DNA from: Krasilnikovia cinnamomea
GTDB lineage: Bacteria; Actinomycetota; Actinomycetes; Mycobacteriales; Micromonosporaceae
Length of the DNA stretch: 64,000 bases
Assembly: GCF_004217545.1 (NCBI RefSeq)
Contig: NZ_SHKY01000001.1
Span: forward strand, 3,286,001-3,350,000
Direction of reading: 5' to 3'
Shown: in pieces, positions 26,088 through 35,069 of the stretch
How positions within the stretch are numbered: position 1 is the first letter of the stretch
Layout of the letters: every line of letters begins with the position of its first letter
The notes under the pieces: generated by a model
Database searches by the model: none
Told to the model about the DNA's origin: nothing
Seen by the model: the letters and a program-made list of their open reading frames with translations, nothing else
Program-made: the position numbers and the translations under genes

Positions 26088-26987
26088 ATGGTTTCGTACG
26101 TGTTCCGCTCGGCTCCCGAACCCCCGGCGTCGAGGCAGTGGCTGGCCCACCGATTCCCGCACCGCACCAAGCTGGTTACCGACTTGCGCCAGCGCATCCA
26201 GCGCGCGCCGAATCCGATCACCGCTAGCCCGCCCGACCCACGGCATTTCGGGCTTGCGGTCGAAAGGACTCTCGCCCTCGACCTGTGCGTCACGCCGCCG
26301 TACCCCGACCTGTTCGCCCGCCTTCCCGCAGATGCTCGCCGCATACTGTTGACCACCGCCGGATACCGGCCTCACCCGGTGGAGGCGGACCAGCCATGGA
26401 TCAGAACTTGCGGTGGCGTGCTGGCGGGCCGACTGTTCACGGTCGGTAGCCTGCTCACCGACCTCGACCACGTTCTGCGGCAACTCCAGGTGGCTTCGCC
26501 CGACGACGCCCACCGGAAGCTGCGGGCCCCACTGCGGCACCGCGAGACCCTCGCCATCCTGGCTGGCGCAACGCGGGCCGCCCGACCTGCGTTCAAGGAA
26601 TTCTGGACCAGCTACCTCGCCGGATTTCGGGACGCGCTGAACAGCTATGGCCCGGTGGTCGCCGCCCCCGTGCTGCTCGACGGCCTACGGGTCGCAGACC
26701 TGATCGCCGGAACGACAGTCGTTGAACTCAAGACTGGACACCTCGACGACACGAAACAGTTCCACGACCTCGTCGACCAGGTCCTCACCTATGCGTTGCT
26801 GGCACCGCCCAGTGGACACCCCGTCACCGCGGTCGTGATCTACCTTGCTCGCTACCACGTCATGGCCCGCTACCCGGTCGACGTCCTCGCCGCCGACCTC
26901 GCCGGGGCACCCGTCGACCTCGCCGAGGCCGGTGAACATCTTGGCACGCTGATCCGCGCCGAGCAGGCACCTGTAGCTACCGCGTGA
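26088..26987 (+). CDS. PD-(D/E)XK nuclease-like protein
   Basis: 299 residues from ATG 26088 with GAGGAG about 7 bases upstream. The diagnostic part is near residue 205-240: RVADLIAGTTVVELKTGHLDD followed by a helix with DLVDQVLTYALLA, matching the D-x(n)-E-x-K core plus Q-helix of the Cas4/RecB-like PD-(D/E)XK superfamily. The first half is helical without a known motif. It stands alone between the toxin-antitoxin pair and the polymorphic toxin. Biological role unknown; defence is plausible from context. Confidence 0.65.
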   Translation: MVSYVFRSAPEPPASRQWLAHRFPHRTKLVTDLRQRIQRAPNPITASPPDPRHFGLAVERTLALDLCVTPPYPDLFARLPADARRILLTTAGYRPHPVEADQPWIRTCGGVLAGRLFTVGSLLTDLDHVLRQLQVASPDDAHRKLRAPLRHRETLAILAGATRAARPAFKEFWTSYLAGFRDALNSYGPVVAAPVLLDGLRVADLIAGTTVVELKTGHLDDTKQFHDLVDQVLTYALLAPPSGHPVTAVVIYLARYHVMARYPVDVLAADLAGAPVDLAEAGEHLGTLIRAEQAPVATA

Positions 26988-27602
26988 GCTTGAAGACCGC
27001 CCGGCGGGCCACCGGCGCCGACTGACGCATCGCCCTCCCGGCGGCTGCCGATGGCCCGGCAGGCCGGATTGGTAGCCGCTGCCACAGCTGGCGCGGTCCG
27101 TCCTGGACGCGGGAAGGTGGCAATTACGTGCTGGCATCGGCCAAGTCAGAGCGGAGCAGGCTTTTTCTCGATGTTGCCGCCGCGATCGGGGAGGATGTTC
27201 GCCGATGCCGTTGTCAGCGATCGTGGCTGGGACGGGTATCGGCGTCCTGGCTGGTGCTGGAAGCCTGGGCGCACAACTGGCGAACTTGGGATGACCAGCG
27301 GTGAGGCGGCTCAGGAGCGCCGAAACGGGGAAGGTGCGACTCCAAGTGATTGTGGCTGGCTTGATCGCAGGCACGGCGCTGCCACGCACGCTGGCGATAC
27401 GAGCCGAACCGTAGCGCGCGTCGGCGGTCGGCATTGTCGTCCGGTTGGTAGGTGTCGTCCAATGTCGTGCATGTGCGGATGAAGGCTGACGATCCGTTGA
27501 CGACTCGTGGCGCGGAGTGATCTACTCAGGACTCATTCGACGTCCATGGATGGACCGGTGGCGTCGCGGTGGCTGTCTGCGTTCCTCACGGGGGTAAGCA
27601 AC
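26988..27602. other. Intergenic stretch upstream of polymorphic toxin
   Basis: About 610 bases. Short overlapping frames only; no recognisable gene, RNA or repeat. It should contain the promoter of the toxin-immunity operon. Confidence 0.5.
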
Positions 27603-30600
27603 GTGCATAGGGTCTGGCGCTTCGTCCTGCGCAAGAACGGTGGCCGGCGTCCGCTGGCGTCGGTGGTGCTGCTGGTCGGAACGCTGGTGATGGCGTTGAC
27701 CGTGTCCGCGGCGCAGCCGCCACCGATGACGCGGACGTCCGGTAACGCGCTTCCACAGCTGCACTGGTCGCTGTGGCCGCAATGGGACGTGAATAACCGT
27801 CCCGACCGGGGCCGGTTCACCATGACGAACTGGTCGCTGATCCCGCGGGAGGTGGGCGGCGAGCAAGAGCGTCAGTGGCAATGCCAGATGGGCGCGGAGT
27901 TGCACCACGGCGGACCGCGTTCGCAGGCACTCGCGGCGTCGTCGTTGCTGCAGGCAGCCAGGGATCCGAAGGACCTGGACGGCGACTTCGACGCCGCGCG
28001 CCGCGCCGATGTGGCCGAGTACCCGCTGACGGACAAGCGTGTTCCGCAGGAGACCGCGTGGAAGGCGCAGTTGGCGCCGCTGCCTGGGGCAGACGTGATC
28101 CCACCCGGTCTGGGCTATCCGTCGGACACGTTCCTTTGGGAACACATCAACTTCGACCGTGCCTACGACATCGTCCCGATAGCCAGCGCGGAGACGGCGA
28201 CCAAGACCCACGACCTCATTGCCGCGAAGCTGAACAGCGATCCGTTCCTGCAGGCGCTCGCCGCCTACTTCGATGATGTGTTCGTTCTGATGGGCGCCCC
28301 GCCGGGAAGCGGCAAGGCCTACACCCCGGAGGCGCTGAAGGACGTTTCGGCCGATGACGCTCGCCGTTTCCTGCAGTACGGCGGTTTTCCCCGAGTAGCA
28401 CCCGAGCGCGGCACCCCGGAATTCCGCGTCGAGGTGGAGTCGATCAAGGCGCGCTGGGCGTCGTGCGACATCACCAACCCCGCCGACCCGTACCACGTGC
28501 TCAGCGACGTGGTCGCGACCGCACAGTCGGAATGGGACGCGGAGCGCGGTGCCCAGGCCGGCGACCGCAAGACGATTGTGGACGCGCACATCGCCACCTG
28601 GAACCAGATGCGCCTGGCCAACGAGGCCATGATCGAGTCGATCGGTCAGGCCTGGGTCGCCGAACGCGCTCTGGCCTGGCAGCGCAACAAGCTGTCGTCG
28701 GGGCACCCGCTCACCCCCAGTGAGCAGACCGCACTGAACAATGTGATCAAGGATGCGCAGAACAGGATCGGCGTCCAGGTCGGCAAGGCCAATCAGAACG
28801 TCACCGCCGCCACGGCCGAGGGCAACAAGGCCGACGCGGCGCAAGCCAGCGCGAACACGAAGGCCGCCGCGGCGGGCGTCCCACCAGGCCGCGGTCTGAC
28901 CTACGCCCACCAGTCCGTTCAGGTCACCAAAGCCCTGACCGGCGCGGCCACGGCCGCCGCGGGCGCGGCGAACACCGCGTGGCGGGCGTCGAAGACGACC
29001 GGGACGGACAGCGACGCCCTGTGGGCGCAGGCGCAGGCAGAGATGCGGGCCGTGCAGGCCCAGTTCCGCCGGCAGGCAGCCGAGTACGCCCAGTACGAGG
29101 CGCACCAGGCGTCGACGCTCGCGTCAGGGCAGGCGCAGATCGCCGCGGACATGGCGGTCCGGGCCCACGACGACCGGGTCAAGGCCGAGGCCGCCGAAGA
29201 CATCGCGAAGACCAAGGCCGCGGACGCGCACGCCAAGATGCTCGCGGCCAAGACCGAACGCGACAACGCCGCCAGCAAGCGCGCCGAGGCCGACAACCAG
29301 CGGGACAAGGCGGCCGCCGCGCAGACCCGCGCCGAGCAGCAGCGCGACGTCGCGACAAGCAAGAACCAGCAGGCGCAGTCCCAGGCCGACATTGCGTCCC
29401 GTAAACGGCAGGACGCCGAGCAGGCCGAGCGGCACGCCAGCGACATGCGCAACACCGCGGTCAACGCCTCGATCGACGCGAACGCGCTCGAGGCACGGGC
29501 CGCAGCGGCGGAGTCCTACGCCGCAGCCGCGGACTCCGACGACGACGCTCAGGAGGCGCGCGCGGCGGCGACCGAGTCCCGCGCCGCCGCGAACGCCGCG
29601 ACAACCGCCGCGCGCAACGCCCGTGCCGCCGCCGACCAGGCCACCGCGGCGGCGGTCGCCGCACGGAAGGCCGCCACCGAGGCGCAGGCCGCCGCCGACC
29701 GGGCCAAGGCCGACGCCGATAAGGCCAAGGCCGACGCCGCAGCCACCAACGCCCAGATGCTGAAGGCGCACCTCGCTGCTGCCGACGCGATTGCCGCGTC
29801 CGACGCCGCCGCCAAGGCGGTCGAGCAGGCCAAGCAGCAAGCAGCGGTGGCCGCCGCTGCCGCGCAGCGGGCACGAGACGAGGCCCAGGCCGCGCGGACG
29901 CAGGCGAACCTGTCCCTGCAGGACGCCGCGGTGGCGCAGGGCCGGGCCACCGCAGCTTCTGACCAGGCCGCCGCGACCCGCGACGCCGCGCTGCAGACCT
30001 ACGCGGCTGCCGACAACGCGGTCGCGATGGGCCGTCCGTTCGTCCAGACCGACACCTCCGCCGGCATGGCCGTGCTGGTTGGCCAGGACGCTAAGACCGC
30101 CGCCGAGCAGCAGTCCGCCGCCGCCGACGCCAAGTCGGCGGAAGCGACCCGCGCTGCGCAGGCCGCCCACGACGCGGCCGGCCGGGCGTCCGCCGACGCG
30201 AAGGCAGCGGCCGAGGCGGCTGCCAAGGCCGCCGACGACGCGAAAGCCGCCTGGCAGAGCGTCAAGGATGCCGCCAAGTCCGCTGCCCAGGCCGCGCGGG
30301 AAGCCGCAGCGGCGGCCTCGGCCGATGCCCGGACCACCCAGTACAACGCCCAGGCCCAACAGGACGCCGCGGCCGCCGCGCAGTACGCGACCGAGGCGGC
30401 CAACGAGGCCAGTGCCGCCTGGGCCGCCGCCGACGAGGCCGAACGCGACGCCGCCGCCGCGCGCGCCGCCGCCGACAGCGCAGAAGCGGCCGCCGCCGAC
30501 GCCCGCGACGCCGCCGACCGCGCCGAACGCGACGCCGAGGCCGCCGAGGCCGCCGCGGCCCGTGCTCTCGAAGACGCCCAGCAGGCCCAGCAGGCTGCGG

Positions 30601-31715
30601 AGCAGGCCGAACGTAACGCCGACAACCAGGCTCGCGCCGCGATGGCGGTGAACTCGCCGACCGGTGAGGGCAGTGTCCAGGCGCTGCCGCACGTCACCGA
30701 CCAGATCGTCAGCCAGACACCGATCGTGTGTCCGCCACTGAGTGGATCGCGGTACTGCGAGACGACCGTCAAGCACCACATCACCGGCACCATCGACTTC
30801 GTCCTGGTCACCTGCCCCGACCTGAACGACACGACCTGTCCGGGCAGTGCCGTCACCGACCAGATCGCCACCGTGCCGGTCGACACGTACCACGAGCAGA
30901 CCGCGCAGCTCGACCGCAGCGACGTGCTGAACATTGCCCAGCACCTGGTCGACGCGATGATCAGCGACTACGTCACCTGTGCCAAGGGCGTCACCATCAC
31001 CGACGGGCGACTCGATACCGGCCAGGCCAAGGACTGGGCTGTCTCCTGCGCCTGGGTCTCCGCTGACATTGTCCTGCCTGCCGCGGTCGGCGGCGCCGCC
31101 CGCGGGATCAAGGCCATGCGGATCGCGGCCCGCACCGGCGCCGGGGTCGGTGAAGCCTACGAGGCGATGCGGGCGACCGACATTTCCACGGCCACCCTCA
31201 CCAAGCTTGAAGACGACATCTACCACGGGCTCCAGTCGAGCTGCTTCGGAACGGCCGCCCCGGCGCGGCTGACCGCCGCCGCGAAGGCTGCGGCGGCCAC
31301 GTCCAGGAAGGCCATGGCCGCCAATGCCGGCTGCTGGGTCGACCTCAGCGGTCCAGGTACCTGGAGCCGCGTCTACGAGAGCATGTCCGCGCGGGCCGCC
31401 GCGTACCAGGGACGAATCACCGGGGTTCCCCACGGCATCGGCTACAGCCTCAACGGCGTCAAGTTCGACGGCTTCCGCGCCGGCGTACTCATCGACGCCA
31501 AGGGACCGGGCTACGCGACCTTCGTCAAGGACGGACGTTTCGTCGGCTGGTACAAGGGCGCAGACGCCCTCGTCGATCAGGCAGAAAGGCAACTCAGGGC
31601 CGCTCACGGCGCCAAGATCGAGTGGCATGTCGCGGAGCCGGACGCCGCGACCGCCATTGCTAACCTCTTCACCGACCAGGGGATCTCTGGAATCAAGATC
31701 GTCGTTGTGCCGTAG
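27603..31715 (+). CDS. Secreted polymorphic toxin with Tox-REase-5 C-terminal domain
   Basis: 1370 residues from GTG 27603, chosen because GGGGG lies 8 bases upstream and a Sec-type signal follows at once (RKNGG basic stretch, then ASVVLLVGTLVMALTVSAA). Residues ~60-400 form a conserved-looking N-terminal region; ~400-1010 is an extremely alanine-rich helical coiled coil of A-D-A-A/A-E-A repeats; ~1010-1110 has cysteines and a spacer; ~1150-1180 a hydrophobic VLPAAVGGAARG pre-toxin segment. The last ~110 residues match Tox-REase-5 (AYQGRITG, GVKFDGFRAGVLIDAKGPGY, QAERQLRAAHG, IEWHVAEP): a DNase of the restriction-endonuclease fold. Imm52 follows. Confidence 0.88.
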   Translation: MHRVWRFVLRKNGGRRPLASVVLLVGTLVMALTVSAAQPPPMTRTSGNALPQLHWSLWPQWDVNNRPDRGRFTMTNWSLIPREVGGEQERQWQCQMGAELHHGGPRSQALAASSLLQAARDPKDLDGDFDAARRADVAEYPLTDKRVPQETAWKAQLAPLPGADVIPPGLGYPSDTFLWEHINFDRAYDIVPIASAETATKTHDLIAAKLNSDPFLQALAAYFDDVFVLMGAPPGSGKAYTPEALKDVSADDARRFLQYGGFPRVAPERGTPEFRVEVESIKARWASCDITNPADPYHVLSDVVATAQSEWDAERGAQAGDRKTIVDAHIATWNQMRLANEAMIESIGQAWVAERALAWQRNKLSSGHPLTPSEQTALNNVIKDAQNRIGVQVGKANQNVTAATAEGNKADAAQASANTKAAAAGVPPGRGLTYAHQSVQVTKALTGAATAAAGAANTAWRASKTTGTDSDALWAQAQAEMRAVQAQFRRQAAEYAQYEAHQASTLASGQAQIAADMAVRAHDDRVKAEAAEDIAKTKAADAHAKMLAAKTERDNAASKRAEADNQRDKAAAAQTRAEQQRDVATSKNQQAQSQADIASRKRQDAEQAERHASDMRNTAVNASIDANALEARAAAAESYAAAADSDDDAQEARAAATESRAAANAATTAARNARAAADQATAAAVAARKAATEAQAAADRAKADADKAKADAAATNAQMLKAHLAAADAIAASDAAAKAVEQAKQQAAVAAAAAQRARDEAQAARTQANLSLQDAAVAQGRATAASDQAAATRDAALQTYAAADNAVAMGRPFVQTDTSAGMAVLVGQDAKTAAEQQSAAADAKSAEATRAAQAAHDAAGRASADAKAAAEAAAKAADDAKAAWQSVKDAAKSAAQAAREAAAAASADARTTQYNAQAQQDAAAAAQYATEAANEASAAWAAADEAERDAAAARAAADSAEAAAADARDAADRAERDAEAAEAAAARALEDAQQAQQAAEQAERNADNQARAAMAVNSPTGEGSVQALPHVTDQIVSQTPIVCPPLSGSRYCETTVKHHITGTIDFVLVTCPDLNDTTCPGSAVTDQIATVPVDTYHEQTAQLDRSDVLNIAQHLVDAMISDYVTCAKGVTITDGRLDTGQAKDWAVSCAWVSADIVLPAAVGGAARGIKAMRIAARTGAGVGEAYEAMRATDISTATLTKLEDDIYHGLQSSCFGTAAPARLTAAAKAAAATSRKAMAANAGCWVDLSGPGTWSRVYESMSARAAAYQGRITGVPHGIGYSLNGVKFDGFRAGVLIDAKGPGYATFVKDGRFVGWYKGADALVDQAERQLRAAHGAKIEWHVAEPDAATAIANLFTDQGISGIKIVVVP

Positions 31716-31724
31716 GGGGTCGGG

Positions 31725-32420
31725 ATGGCAGACCGGTTTTTCGTGGGTGCCTATTGGGGTGCCCGTGCCGAGACGTCGGGGCAGTGCGCGGCCCGGCTCG
31801 AAGCCTGCCTGACGAGCCTCGGCAATACTCACGAGCTCCTGTCGCGCTGGTATCGCAAGGGATCGAGCCGAGCAGCTGCCCGCCAGCCGATTGACACCGA
31901 CGTGCAGAGTCTGGATGCGCTGCTGTTGGCCGGCCGCAACCGCACTGACGTCGGCGGTGAGGTCATCGCGGACCTCGGGTTCAGAGTCAGCGCGTGGAAC
32001 AACAACTCCTTGTCGGCGTCATTTAGCACGAAGTGCGGCGCTGCGCCGACGGTCGAAGGGATCATGAACCACTTCTTTCTGGAATTGCCGGAGGTATCCG
32101 ACGCGACGACTGATCTCTACGACGCCCGGAGCGCGAACCGGATTCTCGCGTCGGTGATCGAGTTTTGGCAGCCGGACTGGGCGACCTTCGCCAGTTTCAC
32201 CATGCGCGATCATCAGAAGGCCGAGGCTGGCCGCCCCTTCGCCGGATGGCAGACCTACCTCAGCCAGGCTCCTGCACTATCCCCACCGCCAGGCATCCGA
32301 GCTGAGCAGACCAACGGTGGAGGGGTCCTGATCACCGCGGGAACCGACCCCCTGCACGTGACAGAATCCGATCTCTCCGCCGCCATCACCTACCTCGGCG
32401 CAACCCTGGACGCCAAGTAG
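31725..32420 (+). CDS. Imm52 family immunity protein
   Basis: 231 residues starting 9 bases after the toxin stop. The N-terminus (FFVGAYWGARAETSGQCAARLEACLTSL), the central GFRVSAWNN, and RPFAGWQTYLS near residue 165 match immunity protein 52, the standard partner of Tox-REase-5. It should bind and block the DNase domain in the producing cell's cytoplasm. Confidence 0.88.
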   Translation: MADRFFVGAYWGARAETSGQCAARLEACLTSLGNTHELLSRWYRKGSSRAAARQPIDTDVQSLDALLLAGRNRTDVGGEVIADLGFRVSAWNNNSLSASFSTKCGAAPTVEGIMNHFFLELPEVSDATTDLYDARSANRILASVIEFWQPDWATFASFTMRDHQKAEAGRPFAGWQTYLSQAPALSPPPGIRAEQTNGGGVLITAGTDPLHVTESDLSAAITYLGATLDAK

Positions 32421-32539
32421 ACGACGCCGCCGCTGGCACTGGGGACAGGCCACCGCCGCAATCCTCCCGAAAGGACACCGAATCCAAGAGCTCGTGACAA
32501 TCACGGGCGTCGCGGCGCCCGAACGTTCTGGAGCAACAC

Positions 32540-33058
32540 ATGATTCTCAACGTGGTGATCCACAACAAGTGGCAATACGCGGAGACCTGGCCGCAAATGG
32601 ACGCACTGATCACCGAGGTAACCGAGAACCTTGCTTCCGAGGGCGCCGTGACCGTCGACTCGCTGCAGTTCCAAGACCCCGGCGAGGACGCACAGTTCAT
32701 GGTCGCTGACCGGCGTCTCACCGACGATGACCTGCCGGCCAACCACCTACGCGTCGCCGTCAACCGCTCCACCGGCTACGGCGCCCTCATCTGGCACGCA
32801 ACGAAGAACTTCCCCAAGAGCGGCGACATCTACGACCACATCTGGGTGTCCGACAACCCGCAGCCGCCGAACCTCGACCCCCGAGTCCTGGCAGACCCCT
32901 GCGAACCAAGATTCCACGACCGGCGAAGCACTCTCCCGGCACCCGATGTCCGTCAGGCTCTGGAGGAGTTCTGCCGCACCGGGACCGGCGACCGTCCACA
33001 GTCAATCGGCTGGGTTCGGGGTTGGTTGAACGGACACCGGCTCGACGAGAGTCCATAG
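32540..33058 (+). CDS. Imm1 family immunity protein (orphan)
   Basis: 172 residues; GGAG 7 bases before the ATG. The Imm1 pattern is clear: GYGALIWHATKNFPKSGDIYDHIWVSDN, then LDPRVLADPCEPRFHD, STLPAPDVRQALEEFCRTGTGDRPQSIGW. Imm1 proteins are known partners of SCP1.201-type deaminase toxins in Actinobacteria. No deaminase toxin lies in the window, so this appears to be a spare immunity gene kept next to another toxin's operon. Confidence 0.85.
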   Translation: MILNVVIHNKWQYAETWPQMDALITEVTENLASEGAVTVDSLQFQDPGEDAQFMVADRRLTDDDLPANHLRVAVNRSTGYGALIWHATKNFPKSGDIYDHIWVSDNPQPPNLDPRVLADPCEPRFHDRRSTLPAPDVRQALEEFCRTGTGDRPQSIGWVRGWLNGHRLDESP

Positions 33059-33103
33059 CTACATCCCGGCGAGACCCCCGGGTGGGGCCAACAGGGTGAG
33101 GCT

Positions 33104-33149
33104 GCGGCCGGCCGTTGAGGGCACCCGGCGACCTGCAACTGCCGGCCGC
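33104..33149. terminator. Possible bidirectional terminator hairpin
   Basis: GCGGCCGGC at 33104-33112 can pair with GCCGGCCGC at 33141-33149 around a 28-base loop, between the convergent ends of the Imm1 gene and the aldo/keto reductase gene. No T-run; assignment rests on position and stem only. Confidence 0.3.
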
Positions 33150-33191
33150 GCCGAGGGGCCGAAGGCCGCGACCGGCCATGGCTAACCCGCC

Positions 33192-34040
33192 TCACCGACC
33201 GGGAATTTCCGGCATCACGATCGTGGTAGCGCCGTTCGAGGTGGTCCTGGCGTCGACGGTGCAGTTGCTGCGCAGATGCTCAAGGGAAGCAGTACCGGGG
33301 ATGACCAGCATCACCGGCGAGCGCTGCAGCAGCGTCCGCAGGATTGTCCCTGGCGCGGGCGTGTCCGCGGCGCCAGCGCCGGTCCGGGCAAGGTCCGCGC
33401 CAGCGTCGAACGGTTTGTGGGCGACGTAGGCGAGGCCGTTGCGTTCGCAGTAGTCGAGGACGGGGTCGGTGGTGGTCAGCCCGTGCTGGTTCTGCACGGC
33501 GGCGATGTCGGTGATGGTGCGGGCCTGCTCGACCTGGTCGACGGTGACCTTCGACAGGCCAATGTGCCGGATCTTGCCGGCCTGGCGCAGCTCGACCAGC
33601 GCGCCGAGCTGATCGGCGAGTGGCACGTTGGCGTCGACGCGGTGCAGGTAGTACAGGTCGAGGCAGTCGAGGCCGAGGCGGCGCAGGCTCAGTTCCGCGC
33701 TCTGGGTCAGGTATTCCGGTCGGCCGCAGGGCCGCCAGATGTTCGGTCCGGGCCGGGTCAGCCCGCCCTTGGACGCGATCACTAGCGAGTCTGGGTAGGG
33801 GTGCAACGCTTCGCGGATCAGGGACTCCACGGTGTGCGGGCCGTACGCGTCGGCGGTGTCGAGGTGGTTGATGCCGAGGCCGTGCACGGCAGTGCGCAGC
33901 ACGGTGACGGCGGCGGCCGGATCGGCGGGAAGGTCCCAGTGGCCGGGCCCGGTCAGTTGCATCGTTCCGTAGCCGAGCCGGCGGACGGGCAGGGCACCGC
34001 CGATGGTGAGGGTGTCGGCGGTGGCGGGTGCAGTGGTCAT
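33192..34040 (-). CDS. Aldo/keto reductase
   Basis: 282 residues, a full-length AKR barrel. The catalytic tetrad is visible: Asp and Tyr in HLDTADAYG (residues ~59-67), Lys in VIASKGG (~90) and His in LYYLHRVD (~133). The late VMLVIPGTASLEHLRSN is the usual NADPH-binding segment. The ATG lies only 45 bases left of an IS982 copy that separates it from the exonuclease gene; before the insertion it probably was the last gene of the leftward nucleotide-modification operon and may now depend on IS-borne transcription. Confidence 0.9.
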   Translation of the reverse strand: MTTAPATADTLTIGGALPVRRLGYGTMQLTGPGHWDLPADPAAAVTVLRTAVHGLGINHLDTADAYGPHTVESLIREALHPYPDSLVIASKGGLTRPGPNIWRPCGRPEYLTQSAELSLRRLGLDCLDLYYLHRVDANVPLADQLGALVELRQAGKIRHIGLSKVTVDQVEQARTITDIAAVQNQHGLTTTDPVLDYCERNGLAYVAHKPFDAGADLARTGAGAADTPAPGTILRTLLQRSPVMLVIPGTASLEHLRSNCTVDARTTSNGATTIVMPEIPGR

Positions 34041-34085
34041 GGCAGGGGGTGGCCTCTCCTATGGTGGCCGGCGCTGCCGCTGGGC

Positions 34086-35069
34086 CTAGACGAGTAAGTC
34101 CGAAGTACCCCTGAGTGGCGGTCATGACGAAGGGTGTCGATGATCCGTTTGTGACGACAGACATCAACACCCTTCTGACCGCACTGTACGTGAAGATCGA
34201 TGACTGGCTGGGACAGCCCCGCAGGACGGGGCGGCCACCGAAGCTGTCCGAGGCGGAACTGCTGACCCTTGCCGTCGCGCAGGTACTGCTGGGGGTGCGC
34301 TCAGAAGCGCGGTGGCTGCGGTTCGTGCCGCGAGCGCTACCCGGGGCGTTTCCGTACCTGCCCGGCCAGTCGGGCTACAACAAGCGGCTCCGGGCGGCGT
34401 TACCGCTGTTGAAACGGGCGATCCGCGCGGTCGCCGCGGACACCGACCTGTGGGCCGACTCGGCGTGGGTGGTCGATTCCACCCCGGTCGAGTGCGGCCG
34501 GTCCCGGCCCACCGCACGCCGCTCCGCGTTGGCCGGGTGGGCCGGATACGGCTACTGCCCGTCGCATTCGCGCTGGTTCTGGGGGCTGCGGCTGCATCTG
34601 ATCTGTACTCCTGCCGGTCTGCCGATCGCCTGGGCCCTGGCCACCCCGAACATCGACGAACGGCAGGTCCTGACCGCGGTCCTGGAGGATGACCCGAGCC
34701 TGCTGTCCGGCCGCAGCGGCCTGGTCATCATCGGCGACAAGGGATACGTCTCCGCCGAACTCGACCGGTGGCTGGCCGAACGCGGGGTGCGGCTGCTGCG
34801 ACCGTCGTACCGCAACCGCACCCCACGCGTAGGCGAACACCTACTCAAACCGATCCGACAGCTCATCGAATCGGTCAACGACACGCTCAAAGGCCAGCTC
34901 GACCTCGAACTCCACGGCGGCCGCAGCATCGAAGGCGTCGGCGCCCGCATCGCTCAACGCCTACTGGCCATGACCGCCGCCATCTGGCACAACCGCGCAA
35001 CCGGCCAGCAGCTCACCAGGTCCTTGATCGCGTACGACCACTGACCTCAGTTAGGACTTACTCGTCTAG
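34086..35069 (+). mobile_element. IS982-family insertion sequence, complete
   Basis: 984 bases bounded by a perfect 16-base inverted repeat, CTAGACGAGTAAGTCC at 34086-34101 and its complement at 35054-35069. It carries one intact transposase gene. Flanking bases do not show an obvious target duplication. The right end supplies the TAG stop of the exonuclease gene, and the left end lies just upstream of the aldo/keto reductase start. Confidence 0.9.
34115..35044 (+). CDS. IS982-family transposase
   Basis: 309 residues. Typical IS982 sequence: LYVKIDDWLG, GRPPKLSEAELLTLAVAQVLLG, SEARWLRFV near the N-terminus; WVVDSTPVECGRSRP with the first catalytic Asp at about residue 116; WGLRLHLIC; VIIGDKGYVSAELDRWL with the second Asp (~208); and IESVNDTLKGQLDLELHG with the third acidic position (Glu). 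The frame is undamaged and sits between intact terminal repeats, so the element may be active. Confidence 0.92.
   Translation: MAVMTKGVDDPFVTTDINTLLTALYVKIDDWLGQPRRTGRPPKLSEAELLTLAVAQVLLGVRSEARWLRFVPRALPGAFPYLPGQSGYNKRLRAALPLLKRAIRAVAADTDLWADSAWVVDSTPVECGRSRPTARRSALAGWAGYGYCPSHSRWFWGLRLHLICTPAGLPIAWALATPNIDERQVLTAVLEDDPSLLSGRSGLVIIGDKGYVSAELDRWLAERGVRLLRPSYRNRTPRVGEHLLKPIRQLIESVNDTLKGQLDLELHGGRSIEGVGARIAQRLLAMTAAIWHNRATGQQLTRSLIAYDH

Noticed and set aside
29150..30650. Tandem DNA repeats in the toxin gene
   Set aside because: The repetition comes from alanine-rich coiled-coil coding; units vary in length and sequence and do not form a DNA-level tandem array or CRISPR.
29124..31832. A 902-residue open frame on the minus strand
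   Set aside because: It is the antisense shadow of the alanine-rich toxin gene; alanine codons GCC/GCG read in reverse give an endless glycine/arginine/valine frame without any domain.
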